A stretch of 64,000 nucleotides of DNA, taken from Aquimarina atlantica (GTDB taxonomy: Bacteria; Bacteroidota; Bacteroidia; Flavobacteriales; Flavobacteriaceae). Under the pieces are notes generated by a model. The model was not told where the DNA came from, made no database searches, and saw nothing but the letters and a program-made list of their open reading frames with translations. This document shows positions 1 to 7,720 of this stretch, piece after piece. Within the stretch, counting starts at the first letter, position 1, and each line of letters begins with the position of its first letter. The DNA lies in assembly GCF_000626715.1 (NCBI RefSeq), contig NZ_AQRA01000004.1, positions 124,001-188,000 of the forward strand, given 5' to 3'. Made by a program: the position numbers and the translations under genes.

Positions 1-326
1 CCTGTGGTACACCCATGCCCTATCAAATCTACCGATACGGTAAATTGTGTCTCATGTAATACGGTATTGTTCTGAACCATCATATCGAGATTTAGCTCCT
101 CACAACGATCTTTTGTAAGTGGAGCACAAATCAATCCACGACCATGGGTTGCCATAAAATTGATCATCTCTGGAGTTACTTTCTCTGCCGCAGCAATAAA
201 ATCTCCTTCATTTTCACGATCTTCATCATCTACCACAATAATCACCTTTCCCTGCCGAATATCTTCAATGGCTTCTTGAATGGTATTCAATTTCATTTTG
301 TTTGTGGTATTAGTTGCTTGTGACAT
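1..326 (-). CDS. ribB: 3,4-dihydroxy-2-butanone-4-phosphate synthase (RibB or RibBA), C-terminus beyond window edge
   Basis: Only the first 108 or so residues lie in the window. They carry the family's acidic motif [11 protein letters not shown] and the block ATHGRGLIC, both typical of the N-terminal DHBP synthase domain. That domain converts ribulose 5-phosphate to dihydroxybutanone phosphate in riboflavin synthesis. Whether a GTP cyclohydrolase II domain follows (RibBA) cannot be seen. The start MSQATN at 326 is favoured; an ATG at 332 and another at 296 are also in frame. A TAnnTTTG box (353-360, minus strand) lies just upstream, so the gene may have its own promoter, although lptG ends only 47 bases away. 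Confidence 0.93.
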   Translation of the reverse strand, partial: MSQATNTTNKMKLNTIQEAIEDIRQGKVIIVVDDEDRENEGDFIAAAEKVTPEMINFMATHGRGLICAPLTKDRCEELNLDMMVQNNTVLHETQFTVSVDLIGHGCTT

Positions 327-352
327 AATCATACTCTTAAATTTATTACCGG

Positions 353-360
353 CAAAGATA
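353..360 (-). promoter_or_regulatory. Flavobacterial -7 promoter box for ribB
   Basis: On the minus strand the sequence reads TATCTTTG, which fits the Bacteroidota -7 consensus TAnnTTTG. It sits 21-27 bases before the ribB start candidates. No convincing -33 TTTG was found, so support is moderate. Confidence 0.45.
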
Positions 361-373
361 TTTAAAAAGAAAT

Positions 374-1843
374 CTATTTTTTGGTTTTAGAAGATCGTTT
401 TGCAAAGAAATTCTTTATTGGCTGGATAAAAGTGTCCAGATTAAAAATTCCCTGATCTGTAGTTGCTCTATACGTTAGAAATATACTTAACGGAAATACA
501 ATGCATGTAGAAAGCCATGAGCCCACAAATGGAGGAATCCCTCCTTCTTCGGCGCTATTTTTGGCGAAAATTCCAATAAAGTGATAGGTCAAAAACAATA
601 CTACTCCGATAACTATAGGTAGTCCTAACCCTCCTTTACGAATTATAGCTCCCAAAGGAGCTCCTACAAAAAACAATAAGATACACGAAATTCCCAAAGC
701 AAATTTATCATGCAATGACATTTCGTATTTATTTAGAGCTCTTCTCTTAAAGCTTAGGTTCTTCTGCGTCGAATTTAGCTTTCTTATTACTCCATCTGCA
801 GTAGATGAAGCAATCTGGTATATCTGTACTTTCTTAAGTGTATTAAAATAATCTCTTATATGTAATGTATCATTACTTGTTTTTGGAAGAGAATCAACTA
901 TTTTGATGTTTTTATTTAATCCATCAAACCCTATCCTTCTATCAACTTCAACTGTCATGTTTTTCATATCACTATTAACCTGAATAGATAATGTATCTAT
1001 CTGATCTTGTAGCTCATTAACATTAAGCATATTATATCCTTTACTATATTGTTGCTCATCCATATCTACATTTCCCAATGATGATAAATCTATATTAAGA
1101 ACATATTTTTTAAAATGTGTTTTGGCAAAAGGCAATCTATTTCTTTTTTGAGGAGAATTTTGTTGAATCTCGTCATAATAATTACCATCATTAAGGATTA
1201 AGGTAATCAAATCAGAATTGATATTACCTTTCAACTCTCCTCCTACTGCTTTTATAACTGTAAAATTGCCAGGTCGGGCAGCTTTCTTATGAATGATAAC
1301 ATCTCTAAGAAACTCATCATTATCACCATATTTTTCTGCTACTTTTATATTTATATCACCTAAATCATTAAACTGATTAGGAGTTATTACCATTGCAGGT
1401 TTTACTTTAACTATATTTTTACGAAGATTTATAAATCTTTTCTCTGAAGACGGAATCACTGTATTCGAAAATAAAAACGCACCTATTCCAACAAAAAAGA
1501 TAAAAACAGATAAGGTTCTCATAGCTCGCTGCAAGGATATCCCAGAAGATTTCATCGCAGCAAACTCATAGTTCTCGGCAAAATTACCAAAAATCATGAT
1601 AGATGTTAACAAAATAGTTAGTGGCAAAACCATGGGAATCAATCTAGGAGTTGCAAACGTCAAAAATTTTAATATTACTGAAAAATCGAGATCTTTTCCT
1701 GCCAGTTCTGATATAAACAACCAGATTGTTTGCAATAAAAGGATAAACATAATAATTACAAAGAGCGGGAAAAATGTCTTTACAAAAGTTGTTAAAATAT
1801 ATCGATCTAAAATTTTCACTCGTTTTCTATTTTCTAACCGCAA
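374..1843 (-). CDS. LptF/LptG (YjgP/YjgQ) family lipopolysaccharide export permease
   Basis: This 489-residue inner-membrane protein has the LptF/LptG layout. There are three N-terminal membrane segments (about residues 15-45, 60-90 and 105-130), a long soluble region with jellyroll-like beta strands (about 140-370), and three more membrane segments before a basic C-terminus. Such proteins form the permease part of the ABC machine that extracts LPS and passes it to LptC. The soluble part is longer than in E. coli LptG, as is usual in Bacteroidota. It lies between a LolA-like gene and ribB on the same strand, a common flavobacterial order. LptF and LptG cannot be told apart from this sequence alone. 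Confidence 0.88.
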   Translation of the reverse strand: MRLENRKRVKILDRYILTTFVKTFFPLFVIIMFILLLQTIWLFISELAGKDLDFSVILKFLTFATPRLIPMVLPLTILLTSIMIFGNFAENYEFAAMKSSGISLQRAMRTLSVFIFFVGIGAFLFSNTVIPSSEKRFINLRKNIVKVKPAMVITPNQFNDLGDINIKVAEKYGDNDEFLRDVIIHKKAARPGNFTVIKAVGGELKGNINSDLITLILNDGNYYDEIQQNSPQKRNRLPFAKTHFKKYVLNIDLSSLGNVDMDEQQYSKGYNMLNVNELQDQIDTLSIQVNSDMKNMTVEVDRRIGFDGLNKNIKIVDSLPKTSNDTLHIRDYFNTLKKVQIYQIASSTADGVIRKLNSTQKNLSFKRRALNKYEMSLHDKFALGISCILLFFVGAPLGAIIRKGGLGLPIVIGVVLFLTYHFIGIFAKNSAEEGGIPPFVGSWLSTCIVFPLSIFLTYRATTDQGIFNLDTFIQPIKNFFAKRSSKTKK

Positions 1844-1864
1844 AAATATACATTAATTAAAACT

Positions 1865-1898
1865 AAAGAACGTGTGTAAATTTTTACACCCGTTCTTT
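1865..1898. terminator. Hairpin between lolA-like gene and lptG-like gene
   Basis: A 16-base arm (1865-1880) pairs with 1883-1898 with one mismatch and a very short loop. The plus strand continues into a T run; the minus-strand T run is weak. It may act as a partial terminator or attenuator between two co-directional minus-strand genes. Confidence 0.45.
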
Positions 1899-1932
1899 TT
1901 TATACCTTTATTTCTTTATGTCTTAATTCTTT

Positions 1933-2568
1933 CTAATCTAAGCGATTGATATAATAATTTTCATATTTTGACTTATCAAATACAAATAATGTTTCTGAAA
2001 GCGGTTGATTAGTTTTAAAACTATTCACCGTAATTGTAACATTAGTACCATTATTTTGTTTCTGAATCATTTTGTAAATATGCTTTGTTTGCTTATCAAT
2101 ACCAAGTAATATTTCTTTTAAATCACTTTTTGAGTCAATAGGTATCAATTTTACATATTGAATTTTTCTACCTTTTACATTCTGAACAATATCCATTTTA
2201 TAGGTATATCCATCTTCGTAGAACGTTAACATTTTTGAAGGTGTCACACTTGTACCATCATCTTCATCCTGAGAAGAAATATTGATTTCTTCATCTTCTG
2301 GAACAATTACATGTAGCTTTTTACCGTCATACATACGTTTGGTCCCCATGATATTAAGCAGGTACTTATTCCCTTGTAACGTCACATCACCTCTGGTTTC
2401 TTGAGCAACATGTTCTGCCTGATTATTAATTGCATATTTAAAGTTAATAACAATATTGGTGTAGCTATTTACTTTTTTGGAAACCTCATCCAAAAGATCT
2501 TTGGCACTTTGGGCTTGTGCAGTAGTTATACCCAATACAAATAGTAAAAATATAGCCTTTTTTATCAT
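1933..2568 (-). CDS. LolA-like outer-membrane lipoprotein carrier protein
   Basis: The 211-residue protein has a Sec signal peptide ending near AQAQ (about residues 1-20), followed by a LolA-type fold: an N-terminal helix (KDLLDEVSKKV), then repeated beta strands with the GNKYLLN and YDGKKLHV patterns. Family members carry lipoproteins or related lipids across the periplasm. Position between ftsK and an LptG-like gene is a conserved flavobacterial arrangement. The exact cargo is unknown. A second LolA-like secreted protein is encoded at 30047-30784. Confidence 0.88.
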   Translation of the reverse strand: MIKKAIFLLFVLGITTAQAQSAKDLLDEVSKKVNSYTNIVINFKYAINNQAEHVAQETRGDVTLQGNKYLLNIMGTKRMYDGKKLHVIVPEDEEINISSQDEDDGTSVTPSKMLTFYEDGYTYKMDIVQNVKGRKIQYVKLIPIDSKSDLKEILLGIDKQTKHIYKMIQKQNNGTNVTITVNSFKTNQPLSETLFVFDKSKYENYYINRLD

Positions 2569-2623
2569 TTTATTTATTCTTCTTTAATTACTAATTACCA
2601 TTATCATATTATACATCAGCTTA

Positions 2624-5119
2624 TTACTCATTATCCAGTAATTGCTGAAGCGAAATTAAATCAGGTACTAAAACTTGCCTTGCTTTACTTCCTTCAAAAG
2701 GACCGACGATTCCTGCAGCTTCTAATTGATCTATTAATCTACCGGCTCGATTGTACCCTAATTTTAATTTCCTTTGTAATAAAGACGCTGATCCTTGTTG
2801 AGCTGTTACAATTACTTCTGCAGCTTCAGCAAAAAGTTTATCTCTATCCTTTTTATCTATATCAAGACTTGTGCCACTTTCTTCTCCCAAATATTCTGGT
2901 AACAGATGTGCATCTGGATACGCTTTTTGACTACCAATATAATCTGTTATTCGCTCTACTTCTGGAGTATCTACAAAGGCACATTGTATTCTTACAACAT
3001 CATTTCCTTGTGTATATAGCATATCTCCTCTACCAATTAATTGATCTGCTCCTCCTGTATCCAAAATTGTACGGGAATCTATTTTAGAAGTCACCCTAAA
3101 TGCTATTCTAGCAGGGAAATTAGCTTTGATCATACCCGTTATTACATTTACAGATGGTCGTTGGGTAGCTATAATAAGATGTATCCCAATAGCACGAGCC
3201 AATTGAGCCAATCTGGCAATAGGAGTTTCTACCTCTTTTCCTGCGGTCATAATAAGATCTGCAAATTCATCTACTACAAGCACAATATATGGTAAAAACT
3301 TATGCCCGTTCTCGGGGTTTAATTTTCTAGCTTTAAATTTAGCATTATACTCTTTAATATTTCTAACCATTGCCTGTTTTAGCAGATCATATCGAGCATC
3401 CATCTCGATACATAAAGAATTAAGTGTATTAATTACTTTGGTATTATCTGTAATAATAGCTTCTTCTGTATCAGGCAATTTAGCCAGATAATGTCGCTCT
3501 ATCTTATTAAACAATGTAAGTTCTACCTTTTTTGGATCTACTAAAACAAATTTCACTTCTGCAGGATGCTTCTTATAAAGCAACGATGTAAGTATCGCAT
3601 TGAGTCCGACAGATTTTCCTTGTCCTGTAGCTCCTGCCATAAGAAGGTGAGGCATTTTGGCAAGATCTACTACAAATGTTTCGTTCGAAATCGTTTTACC
3701 CAAAGATAATGGTAATTCCATTTCTGCATTCTGAAATTTTGAAGAAGAAATTGCAGATCGCATCGATACGATAGTAGCTTTTTTATTAGGCACTTCTATA
3801 CCTATAGTTCCTTTACCTGGTATAGGAGCAATAATACGAATCCCCAGAGCCGCTAATGATAATGCGATATCATCTTCTAGATTTTTAATTTTAGAAATTC
3901 GAATTCCAGCCTCGGGTACAATCTCGTATAATGTCACTGTAGGACCAACGGTAGCTTTAATTTGAGCTATTTCAATTTTGTAATTTTTAAGCGTCTCTAC
4001 AATACGGTTTTTATTTTCTTCTAATTCTCCCTGGTCAATAGTAATTCCTCCCGATTGTGTGGTATAATCTTTTAATAGGGTAATTGCAGGAAATTTATAG
4101 TTTCCTAACTCTAGTTTTGGGTCAAACTCACCAAAATCTTTAACCAGCTTAGCACTTAGATCTCCAACTACTTCTTCTTCTACCGTAGTTTCGACTTCCA
4201 TTGCAATATCCTCGGGATTATCTTCTGATTTTATAATTAGTTTCTCTGGAATCTCGTTATTTCGATTATTTGGATCTCCATAAAAATCATTAATTGTAGG
4301 GTTTAATGTAATCTCTCCGGCATTATTATCTTTTTTAATCTCGTCTTCCTTCTCATTTTGCTTTTTATCCTCTTGCTTTTTATTAGCATCCTTAGATTTA
4401 GCTATGATTGAGTCTATTTTTTCTTTAATACTAGAGCTAGTGCTATCAGAAGTAGGAGTAGATACAGTTTGTTTATTATTCGTTTCTGAGGTTACTTCAA
4501 AATCCTTTGCTATAGCTCTTTGGGTATTTTTTAAAGAATCCGATATTTTCTCAGGAGTATACCTTAAGCGTACTACAATATATACAATTGCAAAAAAGGC
4601 CAGTACAAGAACAGTACCTATAAAACCTATATAGTCTCTTAAAAAATCATTGGTTTCGTACCCAATAATACCAGCTAATAAACCTCCATCTTTTTCTACA
4701 AAACCTAAAACTACAGATATCCATAGCATGACTAACCCTCCCCAAAACCAAAATCCAAATAGTTTCTTTTTGTTAAGGTCAAAGAACAAATACACTCCTG
4801 TTAACGAGGTTAACACAGGTAGGATCAATGCAGAAATTCCGAACCCTTTAAAAATAAAGAAATGACTTACGGTGGCTCCAAATTTACTTAACCAGTTTTT
4901 TGGAGATGATGTTCTATTATAAAATTGTGATATTTCACTTTGATCAATTTTCCAATTAAAGAAAAACGAAACAAAGGCAAAAAATAATCCTATCCCTAAA
5001 AAGAATAAGAAAGTACCTAGAACAACTTTTTGTTGTCTTGATAACGTAAATTTTTCTTTTAGTGAAGTCTTAGGTTTTTTTGTTGTTTTCCTTTTTGTAC
5101 TTACCTTTTTTTTGGCCAT
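2624..5119 (-). CDS. ftsK: FtsK/SpoIIIE family DNA translocase
   Basis: The 831-residue protein has four membrane segments in roughly the first 190 residues and a charged low-complexity linker (about 195-330). The motor domain follows, with Walker A GATGQGKS near residue 495 and Walker B VLVVDEFADL near 616. A C-terminal winged-helix gamma domain (about 765-831, with KLGYNRAGRLIDQLE) reads KOPS-like DNA signals. FtsK pumps chromosome ends at the division septum and activates dimer resolution. The basic N-terminus (KKKVSTKRKTTKK) is normal for Bacteroidota. A TATTTTTG box (5138-5145, minus strand) is the probable promoter element. Confidence 0.97.
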   Translation of the reverse strand: MAKKKVSTKRKTTKKPKTSLKEKFTLSRQQKVVLGTFLFFLGIGLFFAFVSFFFNWKIDQSEISQFYNRTSSPKNWLSKFGATVSHFFIFKGFGISALILPVLTSLTGVYLFFDLNKKKLFGFWFWGGLVMLWISVVLGFVEKDGGLLAGIIGYETNDFLRDYIGFIGTVLVLAFFAIVYIVVRLRYTPEKISDSLKNTQRAIAKDFEVTSETNNKQTVSTPTSDSTSSSIKEKIDSIIAKSKDANKKQEDKKQNEKEDEIKKDNNAGEITLNPTINDFYGDPNNRNNEIPEKLIIKSEDNPEDIAMEVETTVEEEVVGDLSAKLVKDFGEFDPKLELGNYKFPAITLLKDYTTQSGGITIDQGELEENKNRIVETLKNYKIEIAQIKATVGPTVTLYEIVPEAGIRISKIKNLEDDIALSLAALGIRIIAPIPGKGTIGIEVPNKKATIVSMRSAISSSKFQNAEMELPLSLGKTISNETFVVDLAKMPHLLMAGATGQGKSVGLNAILTSLLYKKHPAEVKFVLVDPKKVELTLFNKIERHYLAKLPDTEEAIITDNTKVINTLNSLCIEMDARYDLLKQAMVRNIKEYNAKFKARKLNPENGHKFLPYIVLVVDEFADLIMTAGKEVETPIARLAQLARAIGIHLIIATQRPSVNVITGMIKANFPARIAFRVTSKIDSRTILDTGGADQLIGRGDMLYTQGNDVVRIQCAFVDTPEVERITDYIGSQKAYPDAHLLPEYLGEESGTSLDIDKKDRDKLFAEAAEVIVTAQQGSASLLQRKLKLGYNRAGRLIDQLEAAGIVGPFEGSKARQVLVPDLISLQQLLDNE

Positions 5120-5137
5120 TTTTTGGGTATCTTATCG

Positions 5138-5145
5138 CAAAAATA
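5138..5145 (-). promoter_or_regulatory. -7 promoter box upstream of ftsK
   Basis: Minus strand reads TATTTTTG, matching TAnnTTTG, about 20 bases before the ftsK start codon. The matching -33 element is not clear. Confidence 0.45.
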
Positions 5146-5186
5146 CGAATATCTATATTGGAACGTAAAAATGACTAAAAAATTTT

Positions 5187-5555
5187 CTAAACTAAATAAG
5201 GGATATAAATTAAAAATCCGATTATTATAGCTGTAATTGCAGCAATAAAAACAGCTCCCGCGGCTATATCTTTTATAACCCCTATTTTATTATGAAAATC
5301 TGGATGAACAAAATCTGCGATTGCTTCGATTGCGGTATTTATCCCTTCAACACTCATTACCAATCCAATAGCAAAAATTTGCAAAATCCATTCGATCGAA
5401 GTAATATTAAAATAAAAACCTAATATTGTCATTGCTATTGCAATCCCAACCTGTACTTGTATACTTGGTTCTGTTTTTATCAATAACAGAGCTCCTTTAA
5501 AAGCATAACCACAACCTCGCAATCTGCCAACTACAAATTTTAATGCTTTACTCAT
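5187..5555 (-). CDS. dgkA: Diacylglycerol kinase / undecaprenol kinase family protein
   Basis: The 122-residue integral membrane protein has the DgkA fold: an N-terminal amphipathic stretch with the ALLLIKTEPSIQVQ region, then three membrane helices. It carries the family signature EGINTAIEAIAD (residues near 76-87) and the KDIAAGAV motif near 97. Members phosphorylate diacylglycerol or undecaprenol with ATP to recycle lipid carriers. In Gram-negative bacteria of this group the true substrate is not certain. The stop of tpx lies six bases upstream, so the two are likely co-transcribed. Confidence 0.9.
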   Translation of the reverse strand: MSKALKFVVGRLRGCGYAFKGALLLIKTEPSIQVQVGIAIAMTILGFYFNITSIEWILQIFAIGLVMSVEGINTAIEAIADFVHPDFHNKIGVIKDIAAGAVFIAAITAIIIGFLIYIPYLV

Positions 5556-5561
5556 AGGATA

Positions 5562-6062
5562 CTAAGACAATATTTCGAGTGCAGCAGAATAATCTGGTTC
5601 CTGTACTATTTCTGGCACTTGTTCTGTATATAAAACAGTTCCATCCTCATCAAGAACAATAACTGCTCTAGAATGTAACCCTTGTAATGGTCCATCTACA
5701 ATTTCTAGTCCGTAGTTTTTTCCAAACTCTCCGGTTTTAAAATCAGAATGATTGATTACATTTTCTAATCCTTCTGCTCCACAAAAACGATCTTGAGCAA
5801 AAGGTAAGTCACGTGATATACATAATACTTTAGTATTTGATAAATTACTTGCTTCCTTATTAAATGCTCTTACCGAAGCCGCACAAATTCCTGTATCTAT
5901 AGAAGGAAAAACATTTAAAACTACTCTGTTTCCTTTATAATCAGATAATTTTGCTGTAGATAAATCGGTATTTACCATTTCAAAATCTGGTGCACTTTGT
6001 CCTACTTCTGGTAAATTTCCACTAGTGTGAATTGTATTTCCTTTTAATGTTATTGAAGCCAT
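5562..6062 (-). CDS. tpx: Thiol peroxidase (Tpx, atypical 2-Cys peroxiredoxin)
   Basis: The 166-residue protein has a peroxiredoxin fold. The peroxidatic cysteine is C60 in PSIDTGICAASV and the resolving cysteine is C94 in DRFCGAEG. That spacing is characteristic of Tpx, which reduces hydrogen peroxide and alkyl peroxides with thioredoxin. Length is that of the family and no signal peptide is present, so it is cytoplasmic. It is followed at once by the diacylglycerol kinase gene. A thioredoxin gene 350 bases upstream could supply the reductant. Confidence 0.96.
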   Translation of the reverse strand: MASITLKGNTIHTSGNLPEVGQSAPDFEMVNTDLSTAKLSDYKGNRVVLNVFPSIDTGICAASVRAFNKEASNLSNTKVLCISRDLPFAQDRFCGAEGLENVINHSDFKTGEFGKNYGLEIVDGPLQGLHSRAVIVLDEDGTVLYTEQVPEIVQEPDYSAALEILS

Positions 6063-6136
6063 AATAAATGATTGTTGTTTTAAGAGTTATAAAATTAGTA
6101 AGATTATAGTGTAATATTAATAAGTTTTTAGAAAAT

Positions 6137-6170
6137 AAAAAAACCTACAATTACTTATAGTAGGTTTTTT
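6137..6170. terminator. Rho-independent terminator
   Basis: A stem of AAAAAACCTAC pairing with GTAGGTTTTTT, with T runs on both strands. It lies just past the stop of the minus-strand DUF6952-like gene (6176) and upstream of tpx, so it ends the thioredoxin transcript. Confidence 0.8.
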
Positions 6171-6175
6171 GTTTT

Positions 6176-6433
6176 TTAGGTATCTATAGATCCAAGGACT
6201 CTTTTCATAAAGCTATTTAGAGCTTCTTTTTTTGGAGTACCTTCTTTGATCATTTTATCAACTTCTAGAGCTCCATACATATTAGAGATTAGCTCTCCTA
6301 TAACATCTAACTCTTCATCTTTTAATGAAGGTACTTCTGTTAAAGCTTCTAGAGTTTCAATAGTCTCTACGATAAAGTCTTCATCGTTTTCTTCGATAAA
6401 GCTTGTAAGGTGTTTAATTACCGGTAACTTCAT
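6176..6433 (-). CDS. DUF6952-like small acidic protein overlapping thioredoxin gene
   Basis: The 85-residue protein is acidic and mostly helical, with no cysteine, signal peptide or membrane segment. It resembles the small conserved flavobacterial family DUF6952, which has no known function. Its start overlaps the last 20 bases of the thioredoxin gene, so the two are translationally coupled. The pairing, with a peroxiredoxin directly upstream, suggests a role in peroxide or thiol metabolism; this is inference from context only. Residues GELISNMYGALEVDKM near 45-60 look like the conserved core. Confidence 0.75.
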   Translation of the reverse strand: MKLPVIKHLTSFIEENDEDFIVETIETLEALTEVPSLKDEELDVIGELISNMYGALEVDKMIKEGTPKKEALNSFMKRVLGSIDT

Positions 6434-6728
6434 CTACCAAATTTTTTAGAATATCAAATTTATTAGTTTGAACCTGGTTTACAAAAGCTCCGCTTTTGAA
6501 TGCAGCAAATGTCGGAAGATTATCTACCGTGGCTAGTTTTCTAGATTCAGGATATTTTTCAGCATCAACAACAACAAAAGTGGTATCGTTATTTTCTGAA
6601 GCCAGTTTTTTAAATTTTGGTTTCATAATCCGACAGTTACCACACCAAGTGGCAGAATACTGTACAATCACAGTATCGTTATCCTGTATTAGTTGTGAAA
6701 GATTATCTGCTGCTAGTTCTTGTACCAT
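6414..6728 (-). CDS. Thioredoxin family protein (WCGNC active site)
   Basis: The 104-residue cytoplasmic protein has a single thioredoxin fold. The active site is ATWCGNCRIMKP, with C29 and C32, and the cis-proline loop is VDNLPTF near residue 75. The GN dipeptide between the cysteines differs from the standard GP of TrxA, which would shift the redox potential. It probably reduces the peroxiredoxin encoded 75 bases upstream, or Tpx downstream. A terminator separates it from the peroxiredoxin gene, though read-through is possible. Its 3' end overlaps the DUF6952-like gene. Confidence 0.92.
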   Translation of the reverse strand: MVQELAADNLSQLIQDNDTVIVQYSATWCGNCRIMKPKFKKLASENNDTTFVVVDAEKYPESRKLATVDNLPTFAAFKSGAFVNQVQTNKFDILKNLVDEVTGN

Positions 6729-6750
6729 ATTATTTGAATTAAAGTTTAGA

Positions 6751-6787
6751 AAAAATTTCTCTGGGGTTATTGCCCAGAGAAATTTTT
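6751..6787. terminator. Rho-independent terminator after peroxiredoxin gene
   Basis: A perfect 15-bp stem (6751-6765 with 6773-6787) has a 7-base loop and an A/T-rich tail on both sides. It lies between the peroxiredoxin stop (6803) and the thioredoxin start (6728). Confidence 0.8.
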
Positions 6788-6802
6788 AATTAGGATTTAT
6801 CA

Positions 6803-7441
6803 TTAATGAGTTGCCAGGTAAGAAGCTACTCCTTTTCTATCTGCATTCATTGCATCTTTTCCCTCTTCCCAGTTTGCAGGGCATACTTCACCATTTTTTT
6901 GTACATGCGTATACGCATCGATCAATCTTAAAAACTCAGCTACATTTCGACCAACAGGCATATGGTTTATTCCTTCATGAAAAACCGTACCTTCTTCATC
7001 GATTAAATAAGTAGCTCTATACGTTACATTATCTCCTTCTACAGTTACAACACCAGTTTCTTCATTATAAGTTTCATTTGTAATATCCAGAATACCTAAT
7101 GTGCTTGCAAGATTACGATTAGAATCTGCAAGAATTGGATAGGTTACTCCTTCAATACCTCCGTTATCTTTAGATGTATTTAACCAAGCAAAATGAACTT
7201 CTGGAGTGTCACAAGAAGCACCAATTACGATTGTATCTCTTTTTTCAAATTCATTTAAAGCTTCTTGAAAAGCGTGTAATTCTGTTGGACAAACAAATGT
7301 AAAATCCTTAGGGTACCAAAAAAGTAATACTTTTTTATTCTTATTTTTAGCTTCTTCTAAAACGTTAAGCTTAAAAGTATCGCCCATATCGTTCATTGCA
7401 TCAACGTCTAGATTAGGAAATTTTTTACCTACAAATGCCAT
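6803..7441 (-). CDS. Typical 2-Cys peroxiredoxin (AhpC/Prx1 family)
   Basis: The 212-residue protein has the peroxiredoxin motif DFTFVCPTE with peroxidatic C51, and a C-terminal resolving cysteine in NGEVCPANW near residue 187. It reduces peroxides in the cytoplasm as an obligate dimer, recycled by thioredoxin or an AhpF-like partner. Length and motifs are those of the AhpC family common in Bacteroidota. A TATATTTG promoter box (7486-7493, minus strand) precedes it. The group Prx, Trx, DUF6952-like and Tpx forms a compact peroxide-defence region. Confidence 0.95.
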   Translation of the reverse strand: MAFVGKKFPNLDVDAMNDMGDTFKLNVLEEAKNKNKKVLLFWYPKDFTFVCPTELHAFQEALNEFEKRDTIVIGASCDTPEVHFAWLNTSKDNGGIEGVTYPILADSNRNLASTLGILDITNETYNEETGVVTVEGDNVTYRATYLIDEEGTVFHEGINHMPVGRNVAEFLRLIDAYTHVQKNGEVCPANWEEGKDAMNADRKGVASYLATH

Positions 7442-7485
7442 TTTTTTATTTTTTAAAATTTATAATTGATTAATTTTTGACAACG

Positions 7486-7493
7486 CAAATATA
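7486..7493 (-). promoter_or_regulatory. -7 promoter box of peroxiredoxin gene
   Basis: Minus strand reads TATATTTG, an exact TAnnTTTG match, 45 bases before the start codon. It is one half of a divergent promoter region shared with the hybrid kinase gene. Confidence 0.55.
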
Positions 7494-7672
7494 CGCCTAC
7501 TTATAGAACAATAATTACTGTATAATTTTAATTATTTATATTTATATAGTTTTTTCTAATCATAGAAAGATTTTTTACAAAACGAATCAAATTCCTACAC
7601 AAACATCCGTTTACCTACAAAAATTACGGATAAATAGCACTTTTTTTACGGTGAATTACACTGCGTTAAATC

Positions 7673-7680
7673 TATTTTTG
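7673..7680 (+). promoter_or_regulatory. -7 promoter box of hybrid histidine kinase gene
   Basis: Plus strand reads TATTTTTG (TAnnTTTG), 41 bases before the TTG start at 7721. The -33 element is weak. Confidence 0.5.
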
Positions 7681-7720
7681 TATTTTCGTCAACGTAAATA
7701 AACCAAGAATTTATTGAACG

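Noticed and set aside
2680..3295. Open frames on the plus strand opposite ftsK
   Set aside because: They lie wholly inside the ftsK motor domain on the other strand, have leucine/tyrosine-rich low-complexity translations and no family motif.
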